Below are positions 10,668 through 25,600 of a stretch of 64,000 bases of DNA, piece after piece (the first letter of the stretch is position 1; each line of letters begins with the position of its first letter). The notes below the pieces were generated by a model, which worked only from the letters and a program-made list of their open reading frames with translations, was not told the origin of the DNA and ran no database searches. This stretch comes from Dasypus novemcinctus (Eukaryota > Chordata > Mammalia > Cingulata > Dasypodidae): contig NC_080701.1 of NCBI RefSeq assembly GCF_030445035.2, forward strand, positions 26,318,798 to 26,382,797, read 5' to 3'. Both the position numbers and the translations under genes were made by a program.

Positions 10668-13600
10668 ATGATTCATAGCCTTTTCTTGATCAACTCCTCT
10701 GGGGATATTTTCCTGGAGAAACATTGGAAAAGTGTGGTCAGCCGTTCCGTTTGTGATTATTTTTTTGAGGCGCAGGAGAGAGCCACTGAGGCCGAAAATG
10801 TACCTCCAGTTATCCCTACCCCTCACCACTATCTCTTAAGTGTTTACCGTCACAAGATCTTTTTTGTCGCCGTTATCCAGACGGAGGTCCCACCTCTATT
10901 TGTCATCGAGTTCCTTCACCGAGTCGTGGACACGTTTCAGGTGCGTAATGGTGGGGAGATTCGTATAGGCCACCTCTCAAGTGTCTTTCTAGTTCTACTT
11001 CCGTTGTGTTCAGCCTCAGCCAAACTTATTGAAAAGGCAAAACTTTGACGTTGCTCACTCCCTCTCCCATTACATTACCCAGACTCTGGATTCAGGTAGT
11101 GGAACTCTCTCCATATTAGCCCTAGCAGAATTACTCAACTTATAACGGTTGCGGTTATTTGCATGCCTCAAAGGATAAATGAGAAGCAAGGGCCTGTTGG
11201 TTTAACTTCTGTGTCATGTGAGGCCTGGAATTAGTCACATGAATTCAGAAATTGTGGAATTGAAAAAAAAAAAAGAGGAGAATGAGGACTCAGTTACCCT
11301 GCTAAAAGTGAAAACACAAGTGAAAGAGTTCTTTCATTTTTCACGTATATCACATGATGAGAAGAACTTTCATCCCAAGAGAATCAAAATGTATTTTATA
11401 AGTTTTTCCTACAAATACTCTCTGACAGTACTCTCTAAAGGAGAGGATTCAGTAGTTATAATCCTAAGCCATCCAAAATGTGCCTTGTTATGATTTCCAT
11501 GTATGATATTTGACCCCATTCTAAGATTAACAGTCCTTATTAATCTTAGACAGAAAGTTGACAGCTGCTTCATAGCACCACTGCAATATTATGTAACTTA
11601 GTGTGAGACAGGAAGTGTGATAAAAGATATTTAATCTAGTTGAAACCACAGAGGAATTTGGAGAAGCAAAGTAAAGTTCCTGGCTTGGAAGTTTGTGACT
11701 TCAGAACTTGTCATTTTTGAGGTATGTGTTAAAAGTAAACGTATACATCTTGATTTTAATGTCTCATCTGATGTGTGTCCTCTCCAGCAGTATTTTTCTA
11801 GAATATGACAGAAGAATTCCAACTATAGATGTAAGCATTTTTGCTCTAGCACTTTGACCTACTTGCAAGTATACTTTCCAACTGCTTAGGTCACATTATG
11901 CCTGGTTTATAAAACCTAGCGAGGTATTTTATTATATTTCACTTTTTTTTTTTAAAGATTATTTATTTCTCTCTCCTTCCTCCCCGACCCCGGTTGTCTG
12001 TTCTCTGTGTCTGTTTGCTACGTCTTCTTTGTCCACTTCTGTTGTTGTCAGTGGCACAGGAATCTGTGTTTCTTTTTGTTGTATCACCTTGTTGTGTCAG
12101 CTCTCCATGTGTGTAGCCCCATTCCTGGGCAGTCTGCACTTTCTTTCGCGCTGGGTGGCTCTCCTTACGGGGCGCATCCCTTGAGCGTGGGGCTCCCCTA
12201 TGCGGGGGACACCCCTGCGTTGCAGGGCACTCTTTGCGCGCATGAGCGCTGTGCATGGGCCAGCTGCACACGGGACAAGGAGGCCCTGGGTTTGAACCGC
12301 GGACCTCCCATGTGGTAGGCAGACGCCCTAACCACTGGGCCAAGTCTGCCGCCTATTTAACTCTTTATTTTGAAAATATTTCGAACTTACAGGGCAGTTG
12401 TAAAAACAATACAAACCTTATACAGAAAAACCCAACTTACCTCCACCCTCCCAGCTAACCAGATCTGCTGATTATTTTCACATTTCGCCACCTTTGCTGA
12501 ATTATTCTGCTATCTCTGTCATCTATTTTATGAATATTTGAAAGCAGCTGGCATACATCATATTCCTTGAACATGTAATGCTTCCATGTACATTTCCTAT
12601 AAACAAGGAAATCATTTATGTAATCACCTCAAGTATAGTTAAGTTCAGTTTAATTCAGGTGAATGCAGTTCAATGTAAATTTAATGTTGCATTCTCTATT
12701 CCAATTTTTTTTTCTTATGTACCCAATGTCCTTTTTTTAATATTTGTTTTTTTTTAAGATTTATTATTTCTTTCTCTCCCCTCCCCCTCCCCCACAGTTG
12801 TCTGCTGTCTTTGTACATTCGCTGTGTGTTCTTCTGTGATCACTTCTATCCTTATCAGCGGCACTGGGAATCTGTGTTTCTTTTTCTTGCGTCATCTTGC
12901 TGTGTCAGTTCCCTGTGTGTGTGGCGCCATTCCTGGGCAGGCTGCACTTTCTTTCGCGCTGGGCAGCTCTCCTTATGGGGCGCACTCCTTGCGCGTGGGG
13001 CTCCCCTACGCGGGGGACACCCCTGCGTGGCAGGGCACTCCTTGCGCGCATCAGCACTGTGCATGGACCAGCTCCACACGGGTCAAGGAGGCCCCGGGTT
13101 TGAACTGCTGACCTCCCAAATGGTAGGCAGACTCCCTATCCATTGGGCCAAATCCGCTTCCCCCAATGTCCTTTTGAGCCTTTTCTACTCCATTCTTAGA
13201 TTCTATCCAGTATCATGCATTGCATTTAATTGTCATTATCTCTTTAGTTTCTTTTTTAAAAATTGTGCAAATATATACACAACATAACTTCCCATCCCAG
13301 CCCTTCCGAAGCATACCGTTCAGTGGGATTAATCACATTCACAGTGTTGCAGTACACCCACCACCATCCATCACTAGAACTTTCCCTTCGCTCCAAACAT
13401 GTATCCTACACTCGTTGTGCATTAACTCCCTAGTTCCCTTGACCCCCCCACCCCTGGTAATCTGTACTCCATTTCCAGTCTCTCTGAGTTTGCGTGTTCT
13501 CTGATATTTTCTTTGTGGCTACCATGGGGCTGAAGTTTCACATCCTTAAGTCTGTAACAATCTCATTTGCTTTGATACCAACCCAATAACTTCATTAGCA

Positions 13601-16600
13601 TATAAAAACGATGTTCCTTTAGCCTTTCGTCTTCCAAATTACATATTTTTACATTATGAGCCCCAAACCACTGATTTATCATTACATTTTATGTGTTTCC
13701 CTTTTAGATCCTGTAGGTAGTAAAAAGTGGAGTTACATATCAAAAATACAGTAGTCCTTGTATTTATATTTACCCATGTGGGGTTATTTTTACTCGAGAT
13801 CTTTACTGTTCATCTGACTTCAGCCAAGTTCCCTAGTGTCCTTTCCTTCCAACCTGCAAAACTCCCTCTAGCATTTCTTGTTGGGCCAGTCTACTGGTGC
13901 AGCTTTTGTTTGTCTGGGACTGCCTTAATTCCTCTCTCTCTCTCTTTTTTTTTTTTTTTTTTTAGGAAAGGCATTTTGCTTTTTTATTTTCTATAAAATT
14001 TTGCAAAGAAATGTGTAAGCCAAGGGACACGGGGCACAGAGGCAAGGTGGTCAAGTCCCGGATGCTGACTCGACTGCAGGCCCTGACTCTGCCAACCCCT
14101 GGGGCAACAGCAGGCTGTATTAGATTTTCACAGATCAGAATCTGTGAGGGAGAGGTGACGTTAGCTCTCACCCTCCCTCCCAGTGCCTGATGAGTCCTGA
14201 AGCAGAGGGCCTGGGTGGCGGTAGGGTGTTTAGAATGTTGGGTGGTGCTGGCCGTGCCGCCAGGCCGAAGATGCAGGGCAGGGCATCTCGTGATGCCTCC
14301 AGCCGCCAATGGGCAGGCGGCCCTGTGCCAGGCCACATCCTGCTCAGCATCCGTGTCCGTTTGGCACAGGTATGCTAGGGGCTCAGTGCCCTCGTGAGCC
14401 TTGATGCTGCTCAGGGCCAGGCAGCCGGCCACTGGCATCTGCACACCTTCATTCTCTAGCTGGTCCAGGAAGCACAGGAGGGCCCTCTCCTAGAAGGCAA
14501 GTCCCAGTGATAGGCGCCGGAGCTGGGTGATGCCATCAGCCATGGCCTTGTTGCCATCGATGAACAGAGAGCCTGCAGCCCATCTGTGCGCAACCACCCA
14601 TCAGGCGCCAACCTCAGGGCCTTCCAGCACCATGGTCTGGTCCTGGAGTTCAGATTCCACCCCAGTAACACCTCCTTGGCAGTCTCCGCCACAAAGACCC
14701 CTATGGGGAGACTTCCCAGGGCTTCAACCTAACTCTAGAACCAGAAGACCGTGAGCTGCTCTCTGGGGCCCAGCTGGGGTTTCCTGGGCAACTTCTGCCC
14801 CAGGGCATCCTCCAGGGACTTGACATACACAGGCTCGCCTGAGCCTGGCTGGTGCCGGGAGAGGCGGGCACGAGGCTGGCTGCAGAAGGTGAAGAGCACT
14901 GGCTCCACAAGGCAGAGGCGGGGCTGGTGCCTCTGGGTGCTGGTCCCGGAAGGTCAGGAAGCCAGCCAAGAGAACGACACTGCTTCCTGGTGGAGGTGGC
15001 AGGGATCTCCCATCGCCTGCTGAGTTTGCAGGCCCCCTTGAGCCTCCCACAGCACCTCTGCCAGGTCCCCTGCCTTCAGGCAGTGCAGGGGCCCAAATGT
15101 GCCCAGTTTCAGCAGGAGGTGGCTGCAGTGGTACAAGTGCTGGACCAAGGCATTGCCCAGAGCCAAGCATCTTATGCTGACTGGAGGGCACTCCCAGTCC
15201 AGATATCCCTCAGCCCCAGGCTCCAGGCTGCTTGGGGGCCTGTCCCCAGGACCATCCTTGTCTTCCTCTTCATCCTCTCTCATTTTTGAAAGACAGTTTT
15301 GCTGGATACAGAATTCTTGGTTAGCAATTTTGTGCCATCAGCCCTTTAAATCTGTCATCACATTGCCTTCTGGCTCCATGGTTTGCCATGAGAAGTCGTC
15401 ACTTCATCTTATGAAGGCTCTCTTGTATATGACACGTTGCTTTCTTGCTTGCAACTTTCAGAGTTCTCTCTTTTTAAGTAGTCAACAGTCTGATTATAAC
15501 ATGGCATGATGTGGGTCTATTTGGGTTTTATCTGCTTAGAGTTTGTTGAGCATCTTGGATGTGTATATCCATGTCTTTCATTAACTCTGGAAAGTTTTCA
15601 GCCATTATTTCTTCCAATATTCTCTCTGCCCCTTTCTCTCTCCTTTCATGACTTTCCCGTTTGTGTTTGGGTACGTTTGATGGTGTCCTACTGGTTCCGC
15701 AGGCCCCGTTCACTTTTCTTCATTCTTTCCTCTTTCTACTCTGTAGACTAGATGCTTTCAATTTGTTTTATCTTTAGGATCACTGGTTCTTTCTTCTGCC
15801 ACTCCAATATGCTGTCAGATCTCTCTATGGAATTTTAAATTTCTGTTACTGTAGTCTTCAGCTCTGTTTGGTTCCTTTTCATAATTTCCATCTCTATAGT
15901 CATATTCTCTTTGGGTTAACAATCATTTTCCTGATTTCCTTTTGTTCTTTGTCCATATTGTCTTTTAGCACTTTGAACATATTTAGGACCATTCTTTTAC
16001 GTCTTTGTCTAGAATGTCTCAAGTCCGATCCTCTTCATCGATGGTTTCTAATGCATTAATCTTCTCCTTTGCCTGGGCCATCACTTCCTGGTTCTTTGTA
16101 TGTTTTGTAATCTATTAAAACCTGATCGTTTTGATATTTTAGTGTTTTATCATGAGAATTTAGACTCTTAAGATATCTGTTCCTTAAACTTTTATCCAGG
16201 TAATCTTATGACAGAGCTTTGCTTGAAAGCCAGAAGATAAAAAAAGAGAGAGAGAAGGTAAAAAAGGAAAAACATTTCCCAATTTTTGCAGATCGACTTG
16301 CTCTCCTTCAGGACTTACCCATATGATGAGTCTGGGGAATAGCTTCCGGACTAAGTATAGGTGCCGCTCTGATGCTTGCTGCATATGCCTCTTGTCTTGG
16401 ACACGCGCGTGTATGTGCAGTGCTCTGAATGTCCCCTCTTCCATAGGAAACAGTTCGCTCATGGTCTGGGACATTTCACTTTACGTCCTACAGCCAGCAA
16501 GCCCTTGCCCCTGCCAGCACACCTTGCCTGCTGCCCCGCAGCATTCTGCAGAAGAACTCAGTGAGCCACCTTCTGCACTTCTGCAGGGCGAGCCCTGTGA

Positions 16601-19600
16601 CAGTGAGTCCCTGGGGCCACTGCCAGGCAGGTTGGGCCAGGCACACATGCACAAGGATTACTCTGCTCCCTCCAGAACAAGTGCCAGGGGCCCTCACTGG
16701 GAGCACAGCTCGGGGCTGCGCTCAACTATTCAGGAGCTGGGGGTGGGGGCAGCCAGGGCACCGTGGGATCCTCCTGCTTGTGAATATATATAATTAGAGA
16801 AGTTGTAAGTTTTCAGAAAAATCATGCAGAAAATAGTGTTCCCATCTACTACTCCTATTATTAACATTTTGCATTGGTATGGTACCTTTGTTACAATTGA
16901 TGAAAGAATATTATTATAATTGTACTAGTAACTGTAGTTTATATAGTTTATAATTTACTTTAGGGTTCACCACTTGTGTTGTACAGTTTATGGTCCTTTT
17001 TTTTCCTAAGATTTATTTATTTATTTCTCTCCCTTCCCCTTCCCCCCTTATTGTCTGCTCTCTGTGTCTGCATTCACTCTGTGTTCTTCTCTGTCTGCTT
17101 GTCTTCTCATTAGGTGGCACCAGGAACTGATCCTGGGACCTTCTGGAGTGGGAGAGAGGTGCTCAATCTCTGGCGCCACCTCAGCTCCCTGGTCTGCTGC
17201 ATCTCTTATTGTCTCTCCTCTGTGTCTCTTTTGCATCATCTTGCTGTGTCAGCCCTTTGGGCCAGCACTCCTGTGCAGGCCAGCACTTCTGCGAGGGCCA
17301 GCTCACTGTGCGGGCCAGCTTGCCTTCACCAGGAGGCCCTGGGAATCAAACCCTGGACCGCCCATATGGTAGATGGGAACCCAATCACTTGAGCCACATC
17401 TGCTTCCCAGCCCTTCGGTCTTTTTAAAAAACTTTTTATTCTGGTAACATATATACAACTTAAAATTTCCTCCTTTTTTTTTTTTTTTAAAAAGATTTCT
17501 TTTATTTCTCTCCCCTTCCCCCCTATTGTCTGCTCTCTCTGTCCATTTGCTGTGTGTTCTTCTGCATCCGCTTGCATTATCCAGAAGCACTGGGAAACTG
17601 CGTCTCTTTTTGTTGTGTCATCTTGCTGCGTCAGTTCTCTGTGTGTGCAGTGTCACTCCTGGGTGGGCTGCGGTTTTTCCACACAGGGTGGCTCTCCTTA
17701 CGGGGTGCACTCCTTGCACATGGGTCACCCCTCTGTGGGGGTGCCCCTGCATGGCATGGCACTCCTTGCGCATGGCAGCACTGCGCATGGGCCAGCTCAC
17801 CACACAGATCAGGAGGCCCTGGGGCTCGAACTCTGGACCCACCATATGGTAGATGGATGCTCTATCAGTTGAGCCACGTCCACTTCCCAAAATTTCCTCC
17901 TTTTAACCACAATCAAATATATAATTCAGTTGAGTTAATTATATTAACAGTATTGTGCTACCATTGCTGCCATCCACTAAAAAGCATCCCCATCTCCCCA
18001 AACAGACATTATATACCAGTTAAGCATTAATTCCTCATTCTCTACCACCACCCTGGACCCTGGTAATCTGTATTCTAATTTCTGACTCTATGAATTTGCT
18101 TATTCTTGTTATTTCATATCAGTGAAATTATACATTATTTGTCCTTTTGTGTCTGGCTTATGTCACTCAACATGATGTCTTCAGGGTTCATCCATGTTGC
18201 CCCGTGTGTCAGAACTTAATTACTTTTTTGCCTAAATAATCCATTGTATGCATATACCACCTTTTGTTTCTCTTTCATCTGTTGATGGGCACTTGGGTTG
18301 CTTTCATTCTTTGGCAGTTGTGAAAAATGGCTCTATCAACATCACCATGGCAAACGGATGTGGCTCAACCAACTGGGCTCCTGTCTACCTTATAGGAGGT
18401 TCAGGGTTCGATCCCCAGGCCCTCCTGGTGAGGACAAGCTGGCCCACGTGGAGTGCTGGCCCATGTGGGAATGTGGGCCCGTGCAGGAGAGCCGCCCTGC
18501 GTGGGAATGCTGCCTCGCATGGGAAAAACTGCCCCGCACAGGAGTGCCAGCCGACGCAGAGAGCTGGCGTGGCAAGATGATGCAACAAGAGACACAGAGG
18601 AGAGAAAATAAGAACAGGGAATTGAGGTGGTGCAAGAAAGTAATTGCCTCTCTCCCACTCCAGAAGGTCCCAGGATCGGTTCCCGGAGCCGCCTAATGAG
18701 AATACAAGCAGACACAGAAGAACACACAGTGAATGGACACAGAGAGCAGACAACGGGGGGGGGGGGGGGGGGGGGAACAGGGTAGAGTGGGGGGAGAAAT
18801 AAATAAAATAAATCTTTAAAAAAAATGAAACAACATTGCCATGTAAATACCTGTTTGAGTCCTGGTTTCAATTCTTTGGGGTATATATCTAGTAGTAGGA
18901 TTACCAAGTCATATGGTAATTCTGTCCTTAACTTTCGGTGGGAAGTATCTTCCACAGCAGCTGCACCATTTTACATTCTCACCAACAATGAATGAGTGTT
19001 CTTATTTCTTCACGTCCTCTCCAACACTTATTTTCTAGTTGTTGTTGCATTTTTATAGTAACCATTCTAGTGGGTATGAAATGGTATCTCATTGTGGTTT
19101 TGATTTCTATTTCCTTGATGCCCAATGATGTTGAGTATCTTTTGATGTACTTATTGGCCATTTGCATATCTTTGGAGAAATGTCTATTCAAGAATTTTGC
19201 TGATTTTTAAATTGGGTTGTTTATCTTTTTGTTATTGAGTTGTAGCGTACGAATTCTTTATATATTCTGGATAGTAAGCTCTTCTCATATATATGGTTTC
19301 CAGATATTTTCTCCCATTCTGTAGGTTATGTTTTCCCTCTGATGATAAAGTCTTTTTTTTAAAAAAATTGAATATAGGGGAATTAACCCGCCACCTTATA
19401 TGTGAGAAGCTGGCGCTCAACCACTGAGACATCAGCTCCCCTGACTTGGTTGGTTGGTTGGTTTGCTTGTTGATTGTTTTTAAGAGACACTGGGGACTGA
19501 ACCTGGGACCTCCCATGTGGGAAGCAGGTGTTGAGCCATGTCCAGTTGTCATTTAATTTTGATGAAGTTCCATTTATCAGTTTTCTGTTGCTTTTGCGTT

Positions 19601-22600
19601 TGGTGTAAAGTCTAAGAATCCCATTGCCTAGCACAGGTTGCTGAAGATGCTTCCCTATGCGTTCTTCTAGGAATTTTATAATTTTAATTCTTATGTTTAT
19701 TAATTTGATACAGTTTGAATTTTTTATATGGTGTGAGATGGACATTCACTTTCATTCTTTTCCATATGGATATACAGTTTTCCCAGCACCATTTGTTGAG
19801 GATACTATTCTTTCCCATTTAGGTGAACCTGGCACCCTAGTCAAAAAATCATTTGGCTATAGATGTGAAGATTTCTGAATTCCCAGTTTGATTTCCCTGG
19901 CTGTATACCTGTACTTGAGCCAGAACCAAGCTGTTTTGATTATTGTAGCTTTAAAATAGGAAAGTGAGAGTCCTCTAACTTCATTCTTTTTCGAGATGCT
20001 TTTTGCTATTTGGGTCCCCTTATCCTTCCATGTAAATTTGATGATTAACTTTTCCATTTCTACAAAGAAGGCTGTTGGAATTTTGATTTAGAGTGTCTTG
20101 ACCCTGTTAATTGCCTTTGGTAGTTTTGACATCTTAACAATACTATGAACACAGAATGTCCTTGCATTTGTTAGGTCTTCATTGATTTCTTTTAGCAATG
20201 TGTTGTAGTTTTTGAGTATAAGTTCTTTACATCCTTGGTTAACTTTATTCCTAGATATGTGCTTCTTTTAGTTTTTATTGTAAATGGAATTTTTCTTGAT
20301 TTCCTTTTCAGATTGTTCATTACTGCGTATAGAAACATTACTGATTTTTGCATGTTGGTCTTGTACCCTGCCACTTTGCTAAATTCATTTATTAGTTCAT
20401 TAGCTTTGTTGTGGATTTTTCAGTATTTTCTATATATAGGGTCATGTCATCTGCAAATTGGGAAAATTTTATTTCTTTCCTATTTGGATGCCTTTTATTT
20501 CATTTTCTCTTGCATAATTGCTCTAGCTCGAACTTCCAGTAGAATGTTGAATAATTCTTGGTGATGGTGGACATCCTTGTCTTGTTCCAGATCTTAGAGG
20601 GAAAGCTTCAGTCTTATGATGTTAGCTGTGGGTTTTTCATATATGCCCTTTATCATGTTGAGTAAGTTTCCTTCTATTCGTAGTTTTTAAGTTATTATCC
20701 AGAAACAATGCTAGACTTTCTCAAATGCCTTTTCTGCATCAATTGAGATGATAATGTGTTTTTTTCCTTCATTCTATTAATGTGTTGTATTACATTAATT
20801 AATTTTCTTATGTTGAATTATCTTTTCATACATGGAATAAATTCTATTTGATCATGGTGTATAATTCTCTTACTGTGTGGTTGGATTCAGTTTGCTAGTA
20901 TTTTGTTGAAAATTTTGCATCTATGTTCATAAAGGATATTACTCTTTAATTTTCTTTTCTGATGGTATATTTATCTGGCTTTGGTATTAGTGTAATGTTT
21001 TGGCCTCTTTGGATGAGTTAAGGAGTGTTCCCTCCTCTTCAGTTTTTTGGAGGAGTTTGAGCAGGATTGGTGATAATTCTTTTTGGAATTTTTGGTAAAA
21101 TTCACCTGTGAAAGCTTGTCATTTGGGCTTTTCTTTGTTAGGAGATTTTTGATCACTAATTCCACCTCTTATTATAGTTTTGTTGAGATCTTCTGTTTGT
21201 TCCTGAATCAGAGTGTAGGTAGTTTGTGTGTTTTTAGGAAGTTATCCTTTTCATATAGGTTAGATAATTTGTTGGCATACAGTTAGTTGTTAGTAGTATC
21301 CTCTTATCCTTTTTATTTTTGTGGGGTTGGTAGTAATGTCCCCCATTTCATTTCTGATGTTATTTGCATCTTCTCTCTTTTTTCCTTTGTCAGCCTAGCT
21401 AAAAGTTTGTAAATTGTATTGATCTTTTCAAAGAATCAACTTTGGTTTGGTTTTCTTCATTTTCTTTATTCTGTTTTTTTTTTTTTTTAACTTCTCTATT
21501 TCATTTATCTCCACTCTGATTTTTGATAGTTCCTTCCTTCTTCTTACTTTGGGTTTACTTTGCTCCTCTTTTTCAAATCCTTCAGTTGTGAGGTAGAGTC
21601 TTCTGATTTGAGGTCTATCTTCTTTTTTAATGTAAGCATTAAGAGCCAGAAGCCAATCTTATCACTTTTAATTGGGCTTTTTCTTGATTCAGCATACATG
21701 CTATTACTGCAATCCTTTAACTCTTTTCTGGAACTTTTATTTATTTATTTTTAAAGATTAGTTTAATTTATTTCTACCCCCCTCCCCCCCCCCCCCCCCC
21801 CCGTTGTTTGTGCTCACTGTCTGTTCTCTGTGTCCATTTGTTGTGTGCTCTCTGTGTCTGCTTGTCTTTCCTTTAGGAGACACCAGGATCTGAACCTGGG
21901 ACCTCCCATGTGGGAAGGTGCTCAATTGCTTGAGCTAGTTCTGCTCCCTACTTAGTTGTGTCTCTCATTGTGTTTCCTCTTTATGTCTCCTTGTTGCATC
22001 GTCTTGCTGTGTCAGCTTGCTGTACCAGCCCTTCATGCCAGCTTGCTGTCTTGCTTATCTTCTCTAGGAGGCACTGGGAACCAAACCTGGGACCTCCCAT
22101 GTGGTAGGTGGGCACCAAATGCTTGAGCCGTATCTGCTTCCCTCTGGAGCTTTTAGAGAAGTTCTGTAAGTTCTTGCTGGTTGTTCAAAGCTTCTGTGAG
22201 GAAATGGAGCCCTGAAGTATCTCACTCTGCCATCTCATTTTATTTATTTTTTAAAATGAAATTTCCCTTGGTAAGAAAATATATGACATTTTCCCCCTTA
22301 AATAATCATTTTTTTAAAAGATTTATTTATTTAATTCCCCCCTCCCCCAGTTGTCTGTTCTCTGTGTCTATTTGCTGCGTCTTGTTTCTTTGTTCGCTTC
22401 TGTTGTCGTCAGCTGCCCGGGAAGTGTGGGCGGCGCCATTCCTGGGCAGGCTGCACTTTCTTTCGCGCTGGGCGGCTCTCCTTACGGGGCACACTCCTTG
22501 TGCGTGGGGCTCCCCTATGCGGGGGACACCCCTGTGTGGCGCGGCACTCCTTGCGCACATCAGCACTGCGCATGGGCCAGCTCCACATGGGTCAAGGAGG

Positions 22601-25600
22601 CCCGGGGTTTGAACCGCGGACCTCCCATGTGGTAGACAGACGCCCTAACCACTGGGCCAAGTCCGTTTCCCTTAAATAATCATTTTTAAGAGAAGAAACC
22701 TTTTTGTTGTAGAAACACATTCCTAACTCCTAAGCCTTCTTGACTATTGGAATCTTTCTGATACTTGACATTATCTGGTGTAATCTAGACCATATCTGGA
22801 ATTCCTGTTCAGTTTCAGATTCCTTAATTTAAGGAGAAGATTGAAAAACTAGAGAATATTCAACAAGATGGCAAGATGGTGAGATGATCTGCAACCATAC
22901 CATAGCATGTACAGTGGAAGTATCTTGTGAGTTTAGCTCCAAGAAGAAAAAAATTGACATAAAAACTTGAGTTTTCTTCCAAGAATTGAGGAACTGTTTT
23001 GGAAATTTGTACTATAAGGCAGATCTAGGAGACAGATTTCAGCTTAACACAAGAAGGAACTTTCCAGTAATCAGAGCTATACATGACTAGAATGAACTTT
23101 CTCAAAAGGAGAAAAAAATGAATTCAAGAATGGTTGCATGACTGTCCTCAGAGTTTATATAAAAAATATGACTGACATTGCAAGAAGGGTGTCCTAAAAG
23201 ATTGCAGACAGTTCTTCTAAATCATTATCTTCATTGTGCATTATGTTTTCTACAGTACTTTATGGTTTATGAGGCACTTTCACACATATTATCATTTAAT
23301 CAATCATTTCTTTCTTACAACATCCCTGTTGAGTCCAGTGGTATTATCCTGGTAGTACCATTAAAGAAATCAAGACCTTAATTAGTTAACATGGGAAACG
23401 GACTTTGGCCCAGTGGTTAGGGCGTCCGTCTACCATATAGGAGGTCCGCGGTTCAAACCCCGGGCCTCCTTGACCCGTGTGGAACTGGCCATGCGCAGTG
23501 CTGATGCACGCAAGGAGTGCCGTGCCACGCAGGGGTGTCCCCCGCGTAGGGGAGCCCCACACGCAAGGAGTGCGCCCATGAGGAAAGCCGCCCAGCGTGA
23601 AAAGAAAGAGCAGCCTGCCCAGGAATGGCGCCGCCCACACTTCCCGTGCCGCTGACGACAACAGAAGCGGACAAAGAAACAAGACGCAGCAAATAGACAC
23701 CAAGAACAGACAACCAGGGGAGGGGGGGAAATTAAATAAATAAATCTTTAAAAAAAAAAAAAAAAAAAAAATTAGTTAACATGACTTAATCTAGTAAGTG
23801 ACAATTAAAATTATAACCCATGAATTCTTATTCAGAATTGAGTACTTTTCTCACAACAGATAATTTAGTATCTTAATTTTAGCCTTTGTCAATAAAAGGG
23901 CAAAGAGTTCTTAGAATCCTAGCATCTCAGTGTAGGGCTGATCCAAAGAGAATTTCTGGTGTATTAGTTCAACCCCCTCATTTTGTATTTTTTCTCTCAG
24001 TTCTTATTTGCTGTATGAATGTTAGGAAATAGCACAACGTAAGGCAGTAGGAGGTTAAAATTATTTTCATGTACAAGTCAGTGTCATATCAAGTGATATC
24101 ATTTTGCATATTTGAAAAATTTGCTCATAAGCATATGTAACAGTCTAGATTCAATTTTATATTCCATGTAATATTTTATCAGGTTGAGGAAACTAACCCA
24201 AAGAGGTTAAATTCCTTCCTCTAGTTTACAAAACAAGTTAATTAGTTCCTAGTTGAGTATTCTTTCTGTCAGACTAGACTGAGAGAATTATGATCATGCT
24301 CCATCCCATCATTATAGGAGAGTACCCCAGAAACACTGCATAAAAACGTATGCACAGGACCAGATCCTTTTCCAATAGGAATGTTCTCTCGTTTCTTGCA
24401 GCCGCTCCATGATAAATGTATATATTATATCTTTACCAGGATTATTTTGGAGTCTGTTCAGAGCCAGTAATCAAAGACAATGTTGTTGTGGTTTATGAGG
24501 TGTTGGAAGAGATGCTTGACAATGGGTTTCCTTTGGCTACCGAATCAAACATCCTCAAAGAACTGATAAAACCTCCCACTATCCTTCGAACAGTTGTCAA
24601 CACCATAACAGGTATGGAGAAGGGAGGAAACCAATGGGAATCTGCCAGTGCTGTTGCCACCCTGCCATGTGACTTAGTGCAGTGTTAGACGTTGTTCTGA
24701 GTATTTGTCTTTGGAGACCTCCAACATCCAGGTGCTTTAATTTTGCCCTTAATAGTCTTTATGAGTGATCTGGAATATTTTTCATTATGAAGTTTCAATG
24801 ACAGAATGGAATATTCTTTAAAAATACTTTTTTTTTCTGATTACAGAAGAAATACAGAATTAGTATAGAGACTTAGGAAATACAGAAAAGCACAAAGAAG
24901 AACATGTGCCCACACTTAATCCCACCAACACTTTAATATGCTGGTGTATTTATTTTTAGTCTTTTCTAGATGGATGGATGGATAAATAGAATTTTTCAAC
25001 AAAAACTCTTTTTATTTTTATTTTTTATTTTTTAGGAGGTACCAGGGGTCAAACCCAGGACCTCATACGTGGGAAGCAGGTACTCAACCACTGAGCTACA
25101 CCCACTCCCCAACAAAGACTCTTATATACTATTTTTAACTTAGCTTTTATCAACATTTTGATACTATTTTAAACTTATTTTATCAATATTATGATAAATA
25201 CTCTTCTACATAATTTTTAATGACTCTATAGTTTTCTGTCAGATGGAAAAGATCCTAAGTTATATACTCAATCCCTTTTTATGGTGTTTCTGATTTTTGG
25301 TCTTTTAAATAACAAGGAATTAACAATTGCATACTTACATCTTTTAGTACCTCTAGGATGATTTCCTTTCAGTACATTTCTAGAAATGGAAGTGCTATGT
25401 CAACGCATATGCACATTCAAGGAATTTTATGCAAGTGCCACATTGCCCTTCAGAAAAGTTATACCAATTTACACTCTCAGCAATTTCTGTGCACCCTAAT
25501 CAACCCTATTGTTATTATTATCATTATTAGTATTTTTAAAAAACAATTTGATAGATGGTTTAGTTATATCTTTCCACACATTTTTTATTACTAAGGAAAC

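Larger units (their letters stand above)
17410..21745 (-). mobile_element. Old antisense L1 with ORF2 remnants
   Basis: Reads as L1 3' UTR then ORF2 in antisense. ORF2-like - strand pieces include 18979-19191 ([23 protein letters not shown]-terminal region), 19383-19745, 20192-20374 (YKTNMQKS) and 20971-21165 (NLLTKKSP). Multiple stops and frameshifts. SINEs at 17475-17888 and 18350-18830 interrupt it. Lies in AP3M2 intron 2. Confidence 0.85.

Noticed and set aside
12007-12318. Cys/Leu-rich open frames of about 100 codons repeated in many places
   Set aside because: All map within SINE copies, mostly on the strand opposite to the SINE; the repetition reflects repeat copies, not a gene family.
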